A DNA stretch of 64,000 bases from the NCBI RefSeq assembly GCF_015319355.1, contig NZ_JADILU010000003.1:496001-560000 (forward strand), read 5' to 3'. This DNA comes from Psychroserpens luteus (lineage in GTDB: Bacteria; Bacteroidota; Bacteroidia; Flavobacteriales; Flavobacteriaceae). A program made the translations under genes and the position numbers. Of this stretch, positions 63,561 through 64,000 are shown in pieces. Each line of letters starts with the position of its first letter. The first letter of the stretch is position 1. Under the pieces are notes generated by a model. That model did not search any database. It was not told the DNA's origin and was given only the letters and a program-made list of their open reading frames with translations.

Positions 63561-64000
63561 TTATATTACTGATTTGATACAATTAACTAATTTTTCAAAA
63601 TCCTTTTTAGTATTAAACAGGTGGCAAGAAATACGAATAAATTGACCTCTAAACGACACAAATATTTGCTGTTTTTGTAATGCAATTTTTAATTTCTCAA
63701 TGTTTAAACCTTCAGGGAGTTTTATGCCAAATAAATGATGAGTTCTATAATTTGGATGCTCAATTTGGCAACCTAAATCAATGAGCTGTCTTGAAGCTTC
63801 AGTTGAAATTGATTTACAATACTCTTGTATGGCTTTTGGTGTCCATTCAATGATTTGCTTGAGCGCTTCAATTTGCATTTTCACGTAAATGAAGTTTCCG
63901 CTTTCTCCTACAGAGTAGCGATTTGCTAAGGGCTTATATTTTGGTTGGTATTTTGTTAAAGTAGAAAAATTCTCACTATTTAAACGGTTAGACCAATTTT
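63561..64000 (-). CDS. Class V aminotransferase-fold PLP enzyme, C-terminal part (partial)
   Basis: The frame is open to the window edge, so only the C-terminal ~146 residues are visible. ANRYSVGESGNFIYVKMQIEAL and RTHHLFGIKLPEGLN, followed by the small domain with FVSFRGQFIRISCHLFNTKKD, fit the aminotransferase class V family. The PLP lysine is upstream of the window. The gene's 3' end is six bases before the NUDIX start codon, so the two are coupled. Confidence 0.82.
   Translation of the reverse strand, partial: NWSNRLNSENFSTLTKYQPKYKPLANRYSVGESGNFIYVKMQIEALKQIIEWTPKAIQEYCKSISTEASRQLIDLGCQIEHPNYRTHHLFGIKLPEGLNIEKLKIALQKQQIFVSFRGQFIRISCHLFNTKKDFEKLVNCIKSVI

Overview
The window is chromosomal DNA from a member of the phylum Bacteroidota, almost certainly a marine-type Flavobacteriaceae. 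Supporting signs are the strongly AT-rich base composition, Bacteroidota promoters of the form TTTG-N17-TAnnTTTG (clearest at 45452-45479 and 49179-49207), weak Shine-Dalgarno sites, a type IX secretion C-terminal sorting domain (2-685), the gliding genes gldF and gldG next to dnaN, and short hairpin repeats scattered between genes. I saw no tRNA, rRNA, CRISPR array, prophage or intact insertion sequence.

Layout. 1-1.8 kb: end of a large secreted repeat protein and small membrane proteins. 1.9-7.7 kb (minus): dnaN, gldG, gldF, interleaved with small membrane-protein genes, then an ABM-fold protein and a SAM hydrolase. 7.9-14.1 kb: phoH, purC, a SnoaL-like protein, a coupled DUF3037/HipA-like kinase pair, a membrane acyltransferase and an AGCS symporter. 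14.1-17.2 kb: AraC regulator divergent from an aldehyde dehydrogenase and DUF779 protein. 17.3-31.4 kb: an acetate/short-chain fatty acid locus with an IS1-InsA-like regulator, porin, DUF4212 plus SSS symporter, symporter-histidine kinase fusion, receiver protein, propionyl- and acetyl-CoA ligases, and on the other strand a DnaQ-like exonuclease and a cNMP/CBS/DUF294 protein. 31.8-36.5 kb (minus): AraC regulator with a possible small upstream peptide gene, a small membrane protein, and an AraC-like/response regulator/histidine kinase operon.

36.8-44.2 kb is the most unusual stretch: a three-gene operon encoding a 1767-residue protein (two alpha/beta hydrolases, a middle domain, a CHAT protease domain and a helical tail), a metallophosphoesterase and a contractile-tail tube (gp19-like) protein, with no other tail genes. 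44.2-49.1 kb: MFS and ABC exporters, a DinB-like protein and a secreted amidohydrolase. 49.3-57.5 kb: an apparently exported dikinase with the domain order of glucan, water dikinases, two exported class A beta-lactamase-fold hydrolases, and an ATP/ADP-translocase-like protein fused to HEAT-like repeats. 57.7-62.2 kb (minus): a three-subunit acyl-CoA carboxylase whose 3' end is duplicated beyond a lipoprotein gene. 62.3-64 kb: PrsW-like protease, NUDIX hydrolase and the end of a class V aminotransferase.

How the parts fit: the central locus takes up, senses and activates acetate and propionate. The acyl-CoA carboxylase could receive propionyl-CoA from it, but that link is inference. The CHAT/phosphoesterase/tail-tube operon looks like an accessory conflict or effector system and is the best candidate for an undescribed system here.
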